From Parafrigoribacterium_A soli (GTDB lineage: Bacteria; Actinomycetota; Actinomycetes; Actinomycetales; Microbacteriaceae), in the NCBI RefSeq assembly GCF_040227235.1, contig NZ_JBELNZ010000003.1, forward strand, positions 434,001-498,000: 64,000 nucleotides of DNA. The letters run 5' to 3'. Below are positions 1 to 8,296 of this stretch, in pieces (position 1 is the stretch's first letter; the number at the start of each line of letters is the position of its first letter). Position numbers and translations under genes: made by a program. Under the pieces are notes generated by a model. The model was not told the origin of the DNA. It was given only the letters and a program-made list of their open reading frames with translations, and made no database searches.

Positions 1-1807
1 GCCCGGCCTCCTGCAGCTCGTAGGTCTTCGCGCGGTAGACGCGTCCCTTGTTGGTGAAGAAGAGCAGCCAGTGGTGGGTCGTGGTGACGAAGAAGTGCTC
101 GACCACGTCATCCGCCCGCAGCTGCGCGCCCTTGACACCCTTGCCGCCGCGGTGCTGACTTCGGTAGTTGTCGCTGCGGGTGCGCTTGACGTAGCCGTCG
201 CGCGTCACGGTGACCACCATCTCCTCTTCGGGGATGAGGTCTTCCATGTTCATGTCGCCATCGAAACCGAACATGATCTCGGTGCGGCGGTCGTCGCCGT
301 ACTTGTCGATGAGCTCGGTGAGTTCTTCGCTCACGATGTCGCGCTGGCGCTGTGGGTCGGCGAGGATCGCGTTGAACTCTGCGATCTCCTGCTCGATCTT
401 CTCGTTCTCCTCGATGATCTTCTGGCGCTCGAGGGCCGCGAGGCGGCGCAGCTGCATGTCGAGGATGGCGCGCGCCTGGAGCTCATCGATGGTGAGCAAC
501 TCGATCAGGCCGTCTCTGGCATCCTCGACGGTGGGCGAACGGCGGATGAGCGCAATGACCTCGTCGAGCGCGTCGAGCGCCTTGAGGTAGCCGCGCAGGA
601 TGTGCGCCCGCTCCTCGGCCTTGCGCAGCCTGAACCTGGTGCGACGCACGATCACGTCGATCTGGTGAGTGGCCCACGCGGTCACGAAACCGTCGATCGC
701 GAGTGTGCGCGGGATGCCGTCGACGATCGCGAGCATGTTCGCGCCGAAGTTCTCCTGCAGCTGGGTGTGCTTATAGAGGTTGTTGAGCACAACCTTCGCG
801 ACCGCGTCGCGCTTCAGCACGATGACGAGGCGCTGGCCGGTGCGGCCCGAGGTCTCGTCACGGATGTCGGCGATGCCCGCGAGCCTGCCCTCTTTGACGA
901 GGTCCGCGATCTTCAGCGCCAGATTGTCGGGGTTGACCTGGTACGGCAGTTCGGTGACGACGAGGCAGGTGCGACCCTGCAGTTCCTCCACGTTGACAAC
1001 CGCGCGCATCGTGATCGAACCACGACCGGTGCGGTACGCATCCTGGATGCCCTTGATGCCGAGGATCTGTGCGCCGGTCGGAAAGTCCGGTCCCTTGATG
1101 CGCTGAATGAGCGCCTCGACGAGTTCCTCCTGCGAGGCGTCGGGGTGGGACAGGTGCCACAGTGCGGCCTCGCCCACCTCGCGAAGGTTGTGAGGCGGGA
1201 TGTTCGTGGCCATGCCGACCGCGATGCCAACCGAGCCGTTGACGAGCAGGTTGGGGAAGCGACTCGGCAGAACCGTCGGCTCCTGGGTGCGGCCGTCGTA
1301 GTTCGGCTGGAAGTCGACGGTCTCCTCTTCGATGTCCCGCACCATCTCCATGGCGAGCGGCGCCATCTTGGTCTCGGTGTATCGGTGGGCGGCCGCGCCG
1401 TCGTTGCCCGGTGAACCGAAGTTACCCTGGCCGAGCGCGAGCGGGTAGCGCAGGCTCCACGGCTGCACGAGGCGCACGAGCGCGTCGTAGACCGACGAGT
1501 CACCGTGCGGGTGGAACTGCCCCATGACGTCTCCGATGACGCGGGTGCACTTCGAGAATCCCTTGTCCGGGCGGTAGCCACCGTCGTACATGGCGTAGAT
1601 GACGCGGCGGTGAACCGGCTTGAGACCGTCTTCGACGAGCGGAAGCGCGCGCCCGACAATGACGCTCATCGCGTAGTCGAGGTACGAGCGCTGCATCTCG
1701 AGCTGCAGGTCGACCTGGCTTATCTTGTCGTGGGTCGTGTCGATCGCCTTGCCCGCGATCTGCTCGCTCGCGCCGTCGTTCTCGCCGGTCTCGGTATCGT
1801 CAGCCAT
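1..1807 (-). CDS. gyrA: DNA gyrase subunit A (3' end outside window)
   Basis: Catalytic breakage-reunion subunit of DNA gyrase, which forms A2B2 with GyrB to introduce negative supercoils. Translation from the ATG at 1807 gives 602 residues without a stop before the window edge, so the C-terminal DNA-wrapping domain is mostly missing. The N-terminal domain shows HPHGDSSVYD at about residues 99-108, and the catalytic tyrosine is in HRYTET (Y143). Both serine (S104) and aspartate (D108) are present at the positions where quinolone resistance arises in other bacteria, which is the wild-type-like state. It lies 98 bp downstream of gyrB in the same direction, the usual actinobacterial order. Confidence 0.97.
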   Translation of the reverse strand, partial: MADDTETGENDGASEQIAGKAIDTTHDKISQVDLQLEMQRSYLDYAMSVIVGRALPLVEDGLKPVHRRVIYAMYDGGYRPDKGFSKCTRVIGDVMGQFHPHGDSSVYDALVRLVQPWSLRYPLALGQGNFGSPGNDGAAAHRYTETKMAPLAMEMVRDIEEETVDFQPNYDGRTQEPTVLPSRFPNLLVNGSVGIAVGMATNIPPHNLREVGEAALWHLSHPDASQEELVEALIQRIKGPDFPTGAQILGIKGIQDAYRTGRGSITMRAVVNVEELQGRTCLVVTELPYQVNPDNLALKIADLVKEGRLAGIADIRDETSGRTGQRLVIVLKRDAVAKVVLNNLYKHTQLQENFGANMLAIVDGIPRTLAIDGFVTAWATHQIDVIVRRTRFRLRKAEERAHILRGYLKALDALDEVIALIRRSPTVEDARDGLIELLTIDELQARAILDMQLRRLAALERQKIIEENEKIEQEIAEFNAILADPQRQRDIVSEELTELIDKYGDDRRTEIMFGFDGDMNMEDLIPEEEMVVTVTRDGYVKRTRSDNYRSQHRGGKGVKGAQLRADDVVEHFFVTTTHHWLLFFTNKGRVYRAKTYELQEAG

Positions 1808-1835
1808 TGATGTCCAGTCTTCGTTTCAGTAGTTC

Positions 1836-1893
1836 GTTCCCTGAGCCTGTCGAAGGGAAGCGGGGTTGGCGCGGGCGCTTCGACAAGCTCAGC
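1836..1893. repeat. Dispersed palindromic element, copy 1
   Basis: Inverted repeat with arms CTGAGCCTGTCGAAG (1841-1855) and CTTCGACAAGCTCAG (1878-1892), matching at 14 of 15 positions across a 22-bp GC-rich spacer. It lies in the gyrB-gyrA gap. Related arms recur after parB (15509-15523) and after the E2 gene (45988-46029). It looks like a REP-like intergenic element and could form a strong RNA hairpin. Confidence 0.75.
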
Positions 1894-1905
1894 GTCCGCA
1901 CGCGA

Positions 1906-3885
1906 TCAAATGTCGAGGAAGCGAACGTCTTTTGCGTTGCGCTGGATGAAGCTGCGGCGCGACTCGACGTCTTCACCCATGAGGGTGGAGAAGATCTCGT
2001 CGGCGGCGAGTGCGTCATCCAGAGTGACCTGCAGCAGGGTTCGCGTCGCGGGATCCATGGTGGTCTCCCACAGTTCCTTGTAGTCCATTTCGCCGAGACC
2101 CTTGTAGCGCTGGATGCCGTTGTCTTTCGGAATCCGTTTGCCCGCGGCGACCCCGGCGGCCACGAGCGCGTCGCGCTCCTCGTCGCTGTAGACGTATTCG
2201 TGCGGAGAGTTGCTCCACTTGAGTCGGTACAGCGGTGGTTGCGCGAGGTACACGTAACCGAGGTCGATGAGCGGCCGCATGTAGCGGAACAACAGGGTGA
2301 GCAGCAGCGTGGTGATGTGCTGGCCGTCGACATCCGCATCGGCCATGAGCACGATCTTGTGGTATCTGGCCTTCTCGGGGTCGAAATCCTCGCCGACTCC
2401 CGCGCCGAACGCGGTGATCATGGACTGCACCTCGTTATTGGCGAGTGCCCGGTCGAGGCGCGCCTTCTCCACGTTGAGGATCTTGCCGCGCAGGGGCAGG
2501 ATGGCCTGGAATTCCGGGTTGCGGCCCTGCACTGCTGAACCACCGGCCGAGTCACCCTCGACCATGAATATCTCGGACAGGCTCGGGTCATTGCTCGAGC
2601 AGTCGCGAAGCTTGCCGGGCATGCCGCTCGACTCGAGCAGGCCCTTGCGCCTGGTCTGTTCCCGCGCCTTGCGAGCGGCGAGCCTGGCGGCGGATGCCTG
2701 GATCGCCTTGCGGATGACGTCGCGCGCCTGAGTGGGGTTGCGATCGAACCAGTCGCCGAGCTGATCGCCAGCCACCTTCTGCACGAAGGACTTCGCGATC
2801 GTGTTGCCGAGCTTGGTCTTCGTCTGACCCTCGAACTGCGGCTCGGAGAGCTTGACCGAGATGACCGCGGTCAGACCCTCGCGCACGTCGTCGCCGGTGA
2901 GGTTGTCATCCTTTTCCTTGATGATCCCCTTCTCCCTGGCGTACTTGTTGACGAGCGTGGTGAGCGCCGCGCGGAATCCCTCTTCGTGCGTTCCACCCTC
3001 GTGCGTGTTGATCGTGTTCGCGTAGGTGTGCACGCTCTCCTGATAGGAACTCGTCCACTGCATGGCGACCTCGAGGGAGATCTTCGCGTCGGTGTCTTCC
3101 AGCTCGAAGGAGATGATGTCGGGGTGCACGACCTCGACCTTCTTCGCCGAATTGAGGTACTGCACATAGTCGACGAGGCCCTGCTCGTACATGTAGCTGA
3201 CCACCACGGGTTCCTGCTCGTCCCCGTGCTCGTCGAGATTGACGCGCTCATCAGTGAGCGTGATGCGCAGGCCCTTGTTGAGGAACGCCATCTGCTGGAA
3301 CCTGGCCCGCAGGGTCTCGAAGTCGAACTCGACGGTCTCGAACGTCTCCGCGCTCGGCCAGAAGGTGATCGTGGTTCCGGTGCCCTCGACCTCCTCGCCC
3401 TTCTCGAGCGGTGCGACGGGAACACCGTGCTTGAAGCTCATGCGCCAGGCGTGACCCTGCTGGTGCACCTCGACATCCACCTCGCGGGAGAGCGCGTTCA
3501 CGACGGAGATACCGACGCCGTGCAGACCGCCGGACACCGCGTATCCGCCGCCACCGAACTTTCCACCGGCGTGGAGGATCGTCATCACGACCTCGACGGT
3601 GGACTTGTTCTCGGCCTTGTTGAGGCCGACCGGGATGCCGCGGCCGTTGTCGATGACGCGGATACCGCCGTCACGGGTCATGGTCACCCGGATGTCGTCG
3701 GCGTAGCCGGCGAGCGCCTCATCGACCGAGTTGTCGACAACCTCGTAGACGAGGTGGTGCAGGCCGCGCGGCCCCGTGGAACCGATGTACATGCCCGGGC
3801 GCTTGCGAACCGCTTCGAGCCCCTCAAGAATCTGGATGTCATCCGCGCCGTAGCTGTGGTCGAACTTGGGGGTCGAATTAGACAT
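1906..3885 (-). CDS. gyrB: DNA gyrase subunit B
   Basis: ATPase subunit of DNA gyrase, 659 residues, the expected length for the short actinobacterial form. The GHKL ATPase fold is seen in EVVDNSVDEALAG, DNGRGIPV and GGLHGVGISVVNAL. The TOPRIM metal-binding motifs are EGDSAGGSA and DADVDGQHI. The protein ends in RFLDI. It starts at ATG 3885, 164 bp after the DciA-like gene, and a perfect hairpin in that gap may influence expression. It is part of the leftward recF-dciA-gyrB-gyrA block next to the origin. The assignment is unambiguous. Confidence 0.98.
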   Translation of the reverse strand: MSNSTPKFDHSYGADDIQILEGLEAVRKRPGMYIGSTGPRGLHHLVYEVVDNSVDEALAGYADDIRVTMTRDGGIRVIDNGRGIPVGLNKAENKSTVEVVMTILHAGGKFGGGGYAVSGGLHGVGISVVNALSREVDVEVHQQGHAWRMSFKHGVPVAPLEKGEEVEGTGTTITFWPSAETFETVEFDFETLRARFQQMAFLNKGLRITLTDERVNLDEHGDEQEPVVVSYMYEQGLVDYVQYLNSAKKVEVVHPDIISFELEDTDAKISLEVAMQWTSSYQESVHTYANTINTHEGGTHEEGFRAALTTLVNKYAREKGIIKEKDDNLTGDDVREGLTAVISVKLSEPQFEGQTKTKLGNTIAKSFVQKVAGDQLGDWFDRNPTQARDVIRKAIQASAARLAARKAREQTRRKGLLESSGMPGKLRDCSSNDPSLSEIFMVEGDSAGGSAVQGRNPEFQAILPLRGKILNVEKARLDRALANNEVQSMITAFGAGVGEDFDPEKARYHKIVLMADADVDGQHITTLLLTLLFRYMRPLIDLGYVYLAQPPLYRLKWSNSPHEYVYSDEERDALVAAGVAAGKRIPKDNGIQRYKGLGEMDYKELWETTMDPATRTLLQVTLDDALAADEIFSTLMGEDVESRRSFIQRNAKDVRFLDI

Positions 3886-3988
3886 ATGGGATGAGGCTCC
3901 AGCCGATAGATCGAGCGTCGTTCATTGCCCTGCTCCTGCGACTAGGAGATACCGTGACGACTTCACCAGTCTACCAAATGGTGGCGCT

Positions 3989-4012
3989 CAGAGGGGCCAA
4001 ATCGCCCCTCTG
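3989..4012 (-). promoter_or_regulatory. Hairpin in the dciA-gyrB gap
   Basis: Perfect 9-bp inverted repeat CAGAGGGGC / GCCCCTCTG with a 6-base loop, about 100 bp upstream of the gyrB start. No U-rich run follows on the transcribed strand, so it is not a classical intrinsic terminator. It could be an mRNA stability or leader element of gyrB. Confidence 0.45.
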
Positions 4013-4049
4013 GGGACTTTATTCTGCTCGGCCCACCTCTTTTGCCCAG

Positions 4050-4577
4050 TCAGCCGTAAGTATCGCGCGGACCACGCCCTGGAATTGATCTGGGGCCTCT
4101 TTTCCACGAGGGAACACCCGGCCCCTCAAAGCGCACCCGCGTGATACCCGCATCTGGATAGCGGTTCGCGATGCTGGTGGCGATCTGCACGCGCATTATT
4201 CTCAGCTGCGTGGCCCACGCCGTCGAGTCGCACCGAACCGTGAGCACTCCATCTTCGATGCCGACCGGAGCCGAGTGCTCGGCGGTCTCGGCGCCGGCGA
4301 CATCACTCCAGGATGCGAGCAGCTCAGACTGGGCGAGCGGTGAATTCCAGCCGAGTCTCGAGGTCAGCGCGTCCATGACGGAACCGAGTCCCTCCGGGTC
4401 TCGGCCGCTCCCGAACGGCGAGCTCGAGCCAGGTTCGCGCTTGGCTCGCTTCCGTGCGTCGGCCGAACGGGATGACCCGTCTCCGAAAACACGCCGAAAG
4501 CGCAGGTACACGGACTGGGATTCGGATTCGACGCCCGGCTCATCGCCTGCGGCATCGGGCGGTTGTGGGGTGATCAT
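4050..4577 (-). CDS. DUF721/DciA-family protein
   Basis: 175-residue protein of the DUF721 (DciA-like) family, always found between recF and gyrB in actinobacteria. DciA proteins are thought to help load or operate the replicative helicase in bacteria that lack DnaC. The N-terminal 75 residues are charged and probably disordered. The family core follows, with LGSVMDALTSRLGW, a SWSDVAG stretch and a C-terminal segment rich in beta structure. The start ATG 4577 lies 10 nt after the recF stop, so translational coupling is likely. Family membership is clear; the helicase-loading role in this organism is inferred from relatives. Confidence 0.85.
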   Translation of the reverse strand: MITPQPPDAAGDEPGVESESQSVYLRFRRVFGDGSSRSADARKRAKREPGSSSPFGSGRDPEGLGSVMDALTSRLGWNSPLAQSELLASWSDVAGAETAEHSAPVGIEDGVLTVRCDSTAWATQLRIMRVQIATSIANRYPDAGITRVRFEGPGVPSWKRGPRSIPGRGPRDTYG

Positions 4578-4587
4578 CGCTCGCTAC

Positions 4588-5832
4588 TCACTGCTCGACC
4601 TCGGTCGCGGGGGCCGCCGGCTCCATCCGCTGCTCGCCGTCGACCTGGGTCTCGGCCGCTGCAAGGATCGTGCCGGCGGAAATTCGCACGGTGTGTGCCG
4701 CGAGTTCTGCAGGCACATCGTCGTATACGGCAGCCGTGATGAGCACCTGTTCGAACCCCGCAACCGCGGATGCCAGCCGCAGTCGGCGTGATGCGTCGAG
4801 CTCGGCGAAGACGTCATCGAGCATGAGCACGGGGTCGCCGGTGACGGATTCCCTGCGCAGGAGTCCGGCCGAGGCGAGCTTGAGCGCGAGCGCGAAGGAC
4901 CACGACTCCCCATGACTCGCGTAGCCGCGCGCCGGCATGCCATTGAGCTCGAGCACGAGATCGTCGCGATGGGGCCCGACCAGGGTGATGCCCCGGTCGA
5001 GTTCGTTCCGGCGAAGCCGGTCGAGTGCCGATCGAAAACCCGCCGCCGCCTCCCCCGCGGTCACCGGCTGGTCGCCGGGCCTCGATTGCAGCTGTGCACC
5101 TCTCGCCTCGGCGTCGGATCCGGCGCCTTCCGGATCCGAGATCGTGAGGTAGGTGGAGAGGCTCGCGTGGTGGTCTTCACCGGCAACCGATTCATATGCT
5201 GCGGTGACGGCCGGCAGCAGTCGTGCCACCAGACCCGTGCGCGCCTCGATCAGTTCCGAGCCGAGGGTCACGAGCCGGTCGTCCCAGATCTCGAGGGTGC
5301 TGAGCTGTGTCCCCTTGAGTCCGGATGTCCTGGCCGACTTGAGCAGCGAGTTGCGCTGCTTCAGAACGCGGTCGTAGTCGGCCATGACCCCGGAGTAGCG
5401 GGGCGAGAGCAGCACCAGCAGCTCGTCGAGAAACCGGCGCCTGCCGGATGGTTCGCCGCGCACGAGTGCCAGATCCTCCGGTGCAAAGAGCACGCTCGAG
5501 AAATAGCGCGGCAACTCCCTGGTCTTGATGACCGCGCGGTTGATTTGCGCGCGGTTCGCCCCGGTGCGGTTTATCTGTACCTCGGCGAGCAACTGCCGCT
5601 CGCCGTGTTCGAGGCGGGCGCGGATAATTGCGACATCCGTGCCCTGGCGAATCATCGCGTGGTCGACGGAGACGCGGTGAGATCCGAGCGTGCTCAGAAA
5701 CCCGAGAGACTCCACCAGGTTCGTCTTGCCCTGACCATTGCTGCCGACGAACAGGTTCGGGCCGGCGCTGAGCGCGACCTCCGCGGTGTGGTAATTGCGA
5801 AAGTCGCTCAGGCTCAGGTGTGTGACGATCAC
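4588..5832 (-). CDS. recF: DNA replication and repair protein RecF
   Basis: SMC-like ATPase that helps RecO/RecR load RecA at single-strand gaps. The 414-residue protein carries Walker A GSNGQGKT at residues 30-37, a signature region around GPHRDDLVLELNG and HGESWSFALALKLAS, and Walker B VLMLDDVFAELD near the C-terminus. It sits 10 nt downstream of gnd and 10 nt upstream of the DciA-like gene, which indicates one transcript. Its length is slightly above the typical 360-400 residues because of an Ala/Glu-rich C-terminal tail. Confidence 0.96.
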   Translation of the reverse strand: MIVTHLSLSDFRNYHTAEVALSAGPNLFVGSNGQGKTNLVESLGFLSTLGSHRVSVDHAMIRQGTDVAIIRARLEHGERQLLAEVQINRTGANRAQINRAVIKTRELPRYFSSVLFAPEDLALVRGEPSGRRRFLDELLVLLSPRYSGVMADYDRVLKQRNSLLKSARTSGLKGTQLSTLEIWDDRLVTLGSELIEARTGLVARLLPAVTAAYESVAGEDHHASLSTYLTISDPEGAGSDAEARGAQLQSRPGDQPVTAGEAAAGFRSALDRLRRNELDRGITLVGPHRDDLVLELNGMPARGYASHGESWSFALALKLASAGLLRRESVTGDPVLMLDDVFAELDASRRLRLASAVAGFEQVLITAAVYDDVPAELAAHTVRISAGTILAAAETQVDGEQRMEPAAPATEVEQ

Positions 5833-5842
5833 GCGGCCACGG

Positions 5843-6733
5843 CTAATCGGCCTTTTTGACCGCGTGCCCGCCGAACTGGTTGCGTAGTGCGGCGACGGCC
5901 TTCATCGCCGGCGAACCATCCTCCTGACGCGAAACGAAGCGCGCAAAGATCGAGGCGCTGATCGTGGGAACCGGAACCGCGTTCGCCAGGGCCTCCTCAA
6001 TGGTCCAGCGACCTTCGCCGGAATCCTCGACATATCCCTCGATGTCCTCGAATTCCGGATCTTCCTCGAGTGCCCTCACGAGCAGCTCGAGCAGCCAGGA
6101 GCGCACGACCGTTCCACGCTGCCACGCCTTGAATGTTCCGGTGACGTCCTTGATGATGTCTTCGCGCTTGTCGAGCAGCTCATAACCCTCGGCATACGCC
6201 TGCATGAGCGCGTACTCGATGCCGTTATGTACCATTTTCGCGTAGTGACCGGCACCGGTCTCTCCGACGTGAACGAATCCCTCTTCGCGCGGACCCTCCG
6301 GCCGCAGCGCGTCGAAGATCGGCATCGCGCGCTCAACCGATGCGCTGTCGCCGCCGACCATCAGGCCGTAGCCATTCGCCAGACCCCAAACTCCCCCGGA
6401 GACGCCGGCATCCATGTACTTGATGCCCTTCGCCGACACCTGCTCGGCGTGCCGGATGTCTTCGGAGAACCGTGAATTGCCGCCGTCGATGATGAGGTCG
6501 CCGGCTTCGAGAACCTCGGCGAGCTCGGTGATCACCGAACTTGTGATCTCTCCCGCCGGAACCATGACCCACACGATGCGCGGTGTCGGAAGCGCCTGTG
6601 CCAGTTCGGCGATGCTGGCGACATCCGTTACATCCGGGTTGCGGTCGAAACCGGTGACCTCGATGTCGTGATCGCGCAGCCGGGTGCGCATGTTGCTTCC
6701 CATTCTGCCGAGACCAATGAGTCCGATATGCAT
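5843..6733 (-). CDS. gnd: 6-phosphogluconate dehydrogenase, short decarboxylating type
   Basis: Oxidises 6-phosphogluconate to ribulose 5-phosphate and CO2 in the pentose phosphate pathway. The Rossmann motif GLIGLGRMGSNM starts at residue 4. DAGVSGGVWGLANG and the catalytic-lysine region GAGHYAKMVHNGIEY are both present. At 296 residues it is the short form usual in actinobacteria, often NAD-dependent; coenzyme preference cannot be fixed from motifs alone. Its position between dnaN and recF is a conserved actinobacterial quirk. The start is ATG 6733. Confidence 0.95.
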   Translation of the reverse strand: MHIGLIGLGRMGSNMRTRLRDHDIEVTGFDRNPDVTDVASIAELAQALPTPRIVWVMVPAGEITSSVITELAEVLEAGDLIIDGGNSRFSEDIRHAEQVSAKGIKYMDAGVSGGVWGLANGYGLMVGGDSASVERAMPIFDALRPEGPREEGFVHVGETGAGHYAKMVHNGIEYALMQAYAEGYELLDKREDIIKDVTGTFKAWQRGTVVRSWLLELLVRALEEDPEFEDIEGYVEDSGEGRWTIEEALANAVPVPTISASIFARFVSRQEDGSPAMKAVAALRNQFGGHAVKKAD

Positions 6734-6809
6734 CTGTTCCTCACTTGCTGTTATTCGATTCGGAGTCGGTCGAAGCCCGGCTCATGCCCTGCCAGTTCGA
6801 ACCGACTGC

Positions 6810-7964
6810 CTAACGAAGAAGCAGGTTCGGCTGCAGCAGATATTTGTAGTTGTCCGCGCCCGGCTGGTCCTTCGACGACTGGCTCGTGATGAGCACGGGG
6901 CCGGGCTTATTGGGATTCTCGGTCTTAGTGAAAGAAATTCTCACGAACTCGGAATGTACGGCGCCGAGGCCGTCGAGCAAGAACTGCGGCTTCAAGGACA
7001 CCACGGTGTCGCCACCGCTGAGGTGGGCGTCGATGGTTTCAGATGCCTGGGCCTGCTCGGATCCGATCGCCTCGAGGGTGACGCCATCGATGTTGAAGGT
7101 GAACCGCAGCGCGGCCTCACGCTCGAGCACTAGCGAGACGCGTCGCACGGCCTCGATCAGTTCTCCCGTGTTGATCACGGCGTAGTTGTCAACGGTCTCG
7201 GGGAACAGGCGCTTCACGGGAGGGAAGTTGCCCTTGATGAGCAGCGAGGTGACGGTCTTCTTGTCAGCGCTGAAGGCGATGAGCTCGCGCTCATCGCTGT
7301 TCGTGATCGCGACAGAGATCGTGCCGCTGTGGCCGAAAGTCTTGCCGACTTCCTGAAGCGTACGCGCCGGAACGAGTGCGGTCAGGCTCGTGGTTCCCGC
7401 GGAGTCGCCGCCATCCCATTCGACTTCACGAACGGCGACCCTATAGCGATCGGTGGCGACGAGGCTAAGGCTATTTTCGGATACCTCGAGTTGAACGCCG
7501 GTGATCACGGGTGTCACGTCGTCGCGCGACGCGGCAACGGCAACCTGGGCAATGGCGGTTGAGAAGGATTCGGCGGGCAGCAGCCCGGACTGCGCCGAAA
7601 CCACCGGAAGAGTCGGGTATTCCTCGACGGGCATGCTGAGTAGGGTGAAGTGCGCGGGCCCGCAGACCACGTTGATTCTCGAGTCCTCAGAGCTGAACTG
7701 CACGGGTGCGTTCGGAAGACGACTCGCAATGTCTGCGAGCAGTCTGCCCGAGACCAGGATGCGTCCCGGTTCCTCCACCTCTGCCGAGATCTCGGTCTGG
7801 GCTGAGACCTCGTAATCGAACGAGGAGAGAGTGAGTCCGGTGTCGGTCGTCTCAATGAGAACCCCGCTCAGGATGGGAAGGGTGGTGCGCTGGGGCAGAA
7901 GTTTTACCGCAAAGGAGACGGCCTCGCTGAAGACGTCACGATTGACCTGGAACTTCATTTTCAC
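6810..7964 (-). CDS. dnaN: DNA polymerase III sliding clamp (beta subunit)
   Basis: Beta clamp, a ring dimer that tethers DNA polymerase III to DNA. The 384-residue protein has the expected three clamp domains: it begins MKMKFQVNRDVFSEAVSFAV and contains the typical VSGRLLADIASRLP and ALVPARTLQEV segments. A strong Shine-Dalgarno (AAGGGGTGA on the minus strand) precedes the ATG at 7964. It is the first gene to the left of oriC and heads the gnd-recF-dciA-gyrB-gyrA block. Confidence 0.98.
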   Translation of the reverse strand: MKMKFQVNRDVFSEAVSFAVKLLPQRTTLPILSGVLIETTDTGLTLSSFDYEVSAQTEISAEVEEPGRILVSGRLLADIASRLPNAPVQFSSEDSRINVVCGPAHFTLLSMPVEEYPTLPVVSAQSGLLPAESFSTAIAQVAVAASRDDVTPVITGVQLEVSENSLSLVATDRYRVAVREVEWDGGDSAGTTSLTALVPARTLQEVGKTFGHSGTISVAITNSDERELIAFSADKKTVTSLLIKGNFPPVKRLFPETVDNYAVINTGELIEAVRRVSLVLEREAALRFTFNIDGVTLEAIGSEQAQASETIDAHLSGGDTVVSLKPQFLLDGLGAVHSEFVRISFTKTENPNKPGPVLITSQSSKDQPGADNYKYLLQPNLLLR

Positions 7965-8296
7965 CCCTTAGCTCTGAACGACCGCCTGAGAACCCAATAC
8001 TGGCACAGCCGGTGTGAGCACGAACCCAGAGGGTTCTCTTTCCCCCTCTAAATATCTTTAAGGATTAATACTCTTAACCGCTGTGGAAACTGTGGAAAGT
8101 CACTCGACCGCCATGTTCCGACTCGGAACTACAACCGTGCAAGTTGTGGATGGCGTGTGTAGATCACTGCGGGGCGCGACCGCTCGTTGATGATCTCCCT
8201 GTTCGCAGTTCACAGTCGGGCGGAACTTACCCACAAGGCGCACGGCGTTGCGCACGAAGTTATCCACAGCTTGTCAACAGTGTGAAGGATCGACTT
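7965..8296. other. oriC: Chromosomal replication origin (oriC), dnaA-dnaN spacer
   Basis: 332-bp gene-free spacer. It contains an AT-rich stretch at about 8046-8077, the likely unwinding element, directly next to two tandem boxes TGTGGAAAC (8082-8090) and TGTGGAAAG (8091-8099). Further DnaA-box-like 9-mers are TGTGGATGG (8145-8153), TTACCCACA (8227-8235), a perfect TTATCCACA (8260-8268) and a weaker TTGTCAACA (8271-8279). Both the position between dnaA and dnaN and the box cluster match known actinobacterial origins. Exact limits are unknown. Confidence 0.9.

Noticed and set aside
71..1414. 447-residue rightward open frame
   Set aside because: Antisense to gyrA, with biased composition and no domain; a shadow of the high-GC frame.
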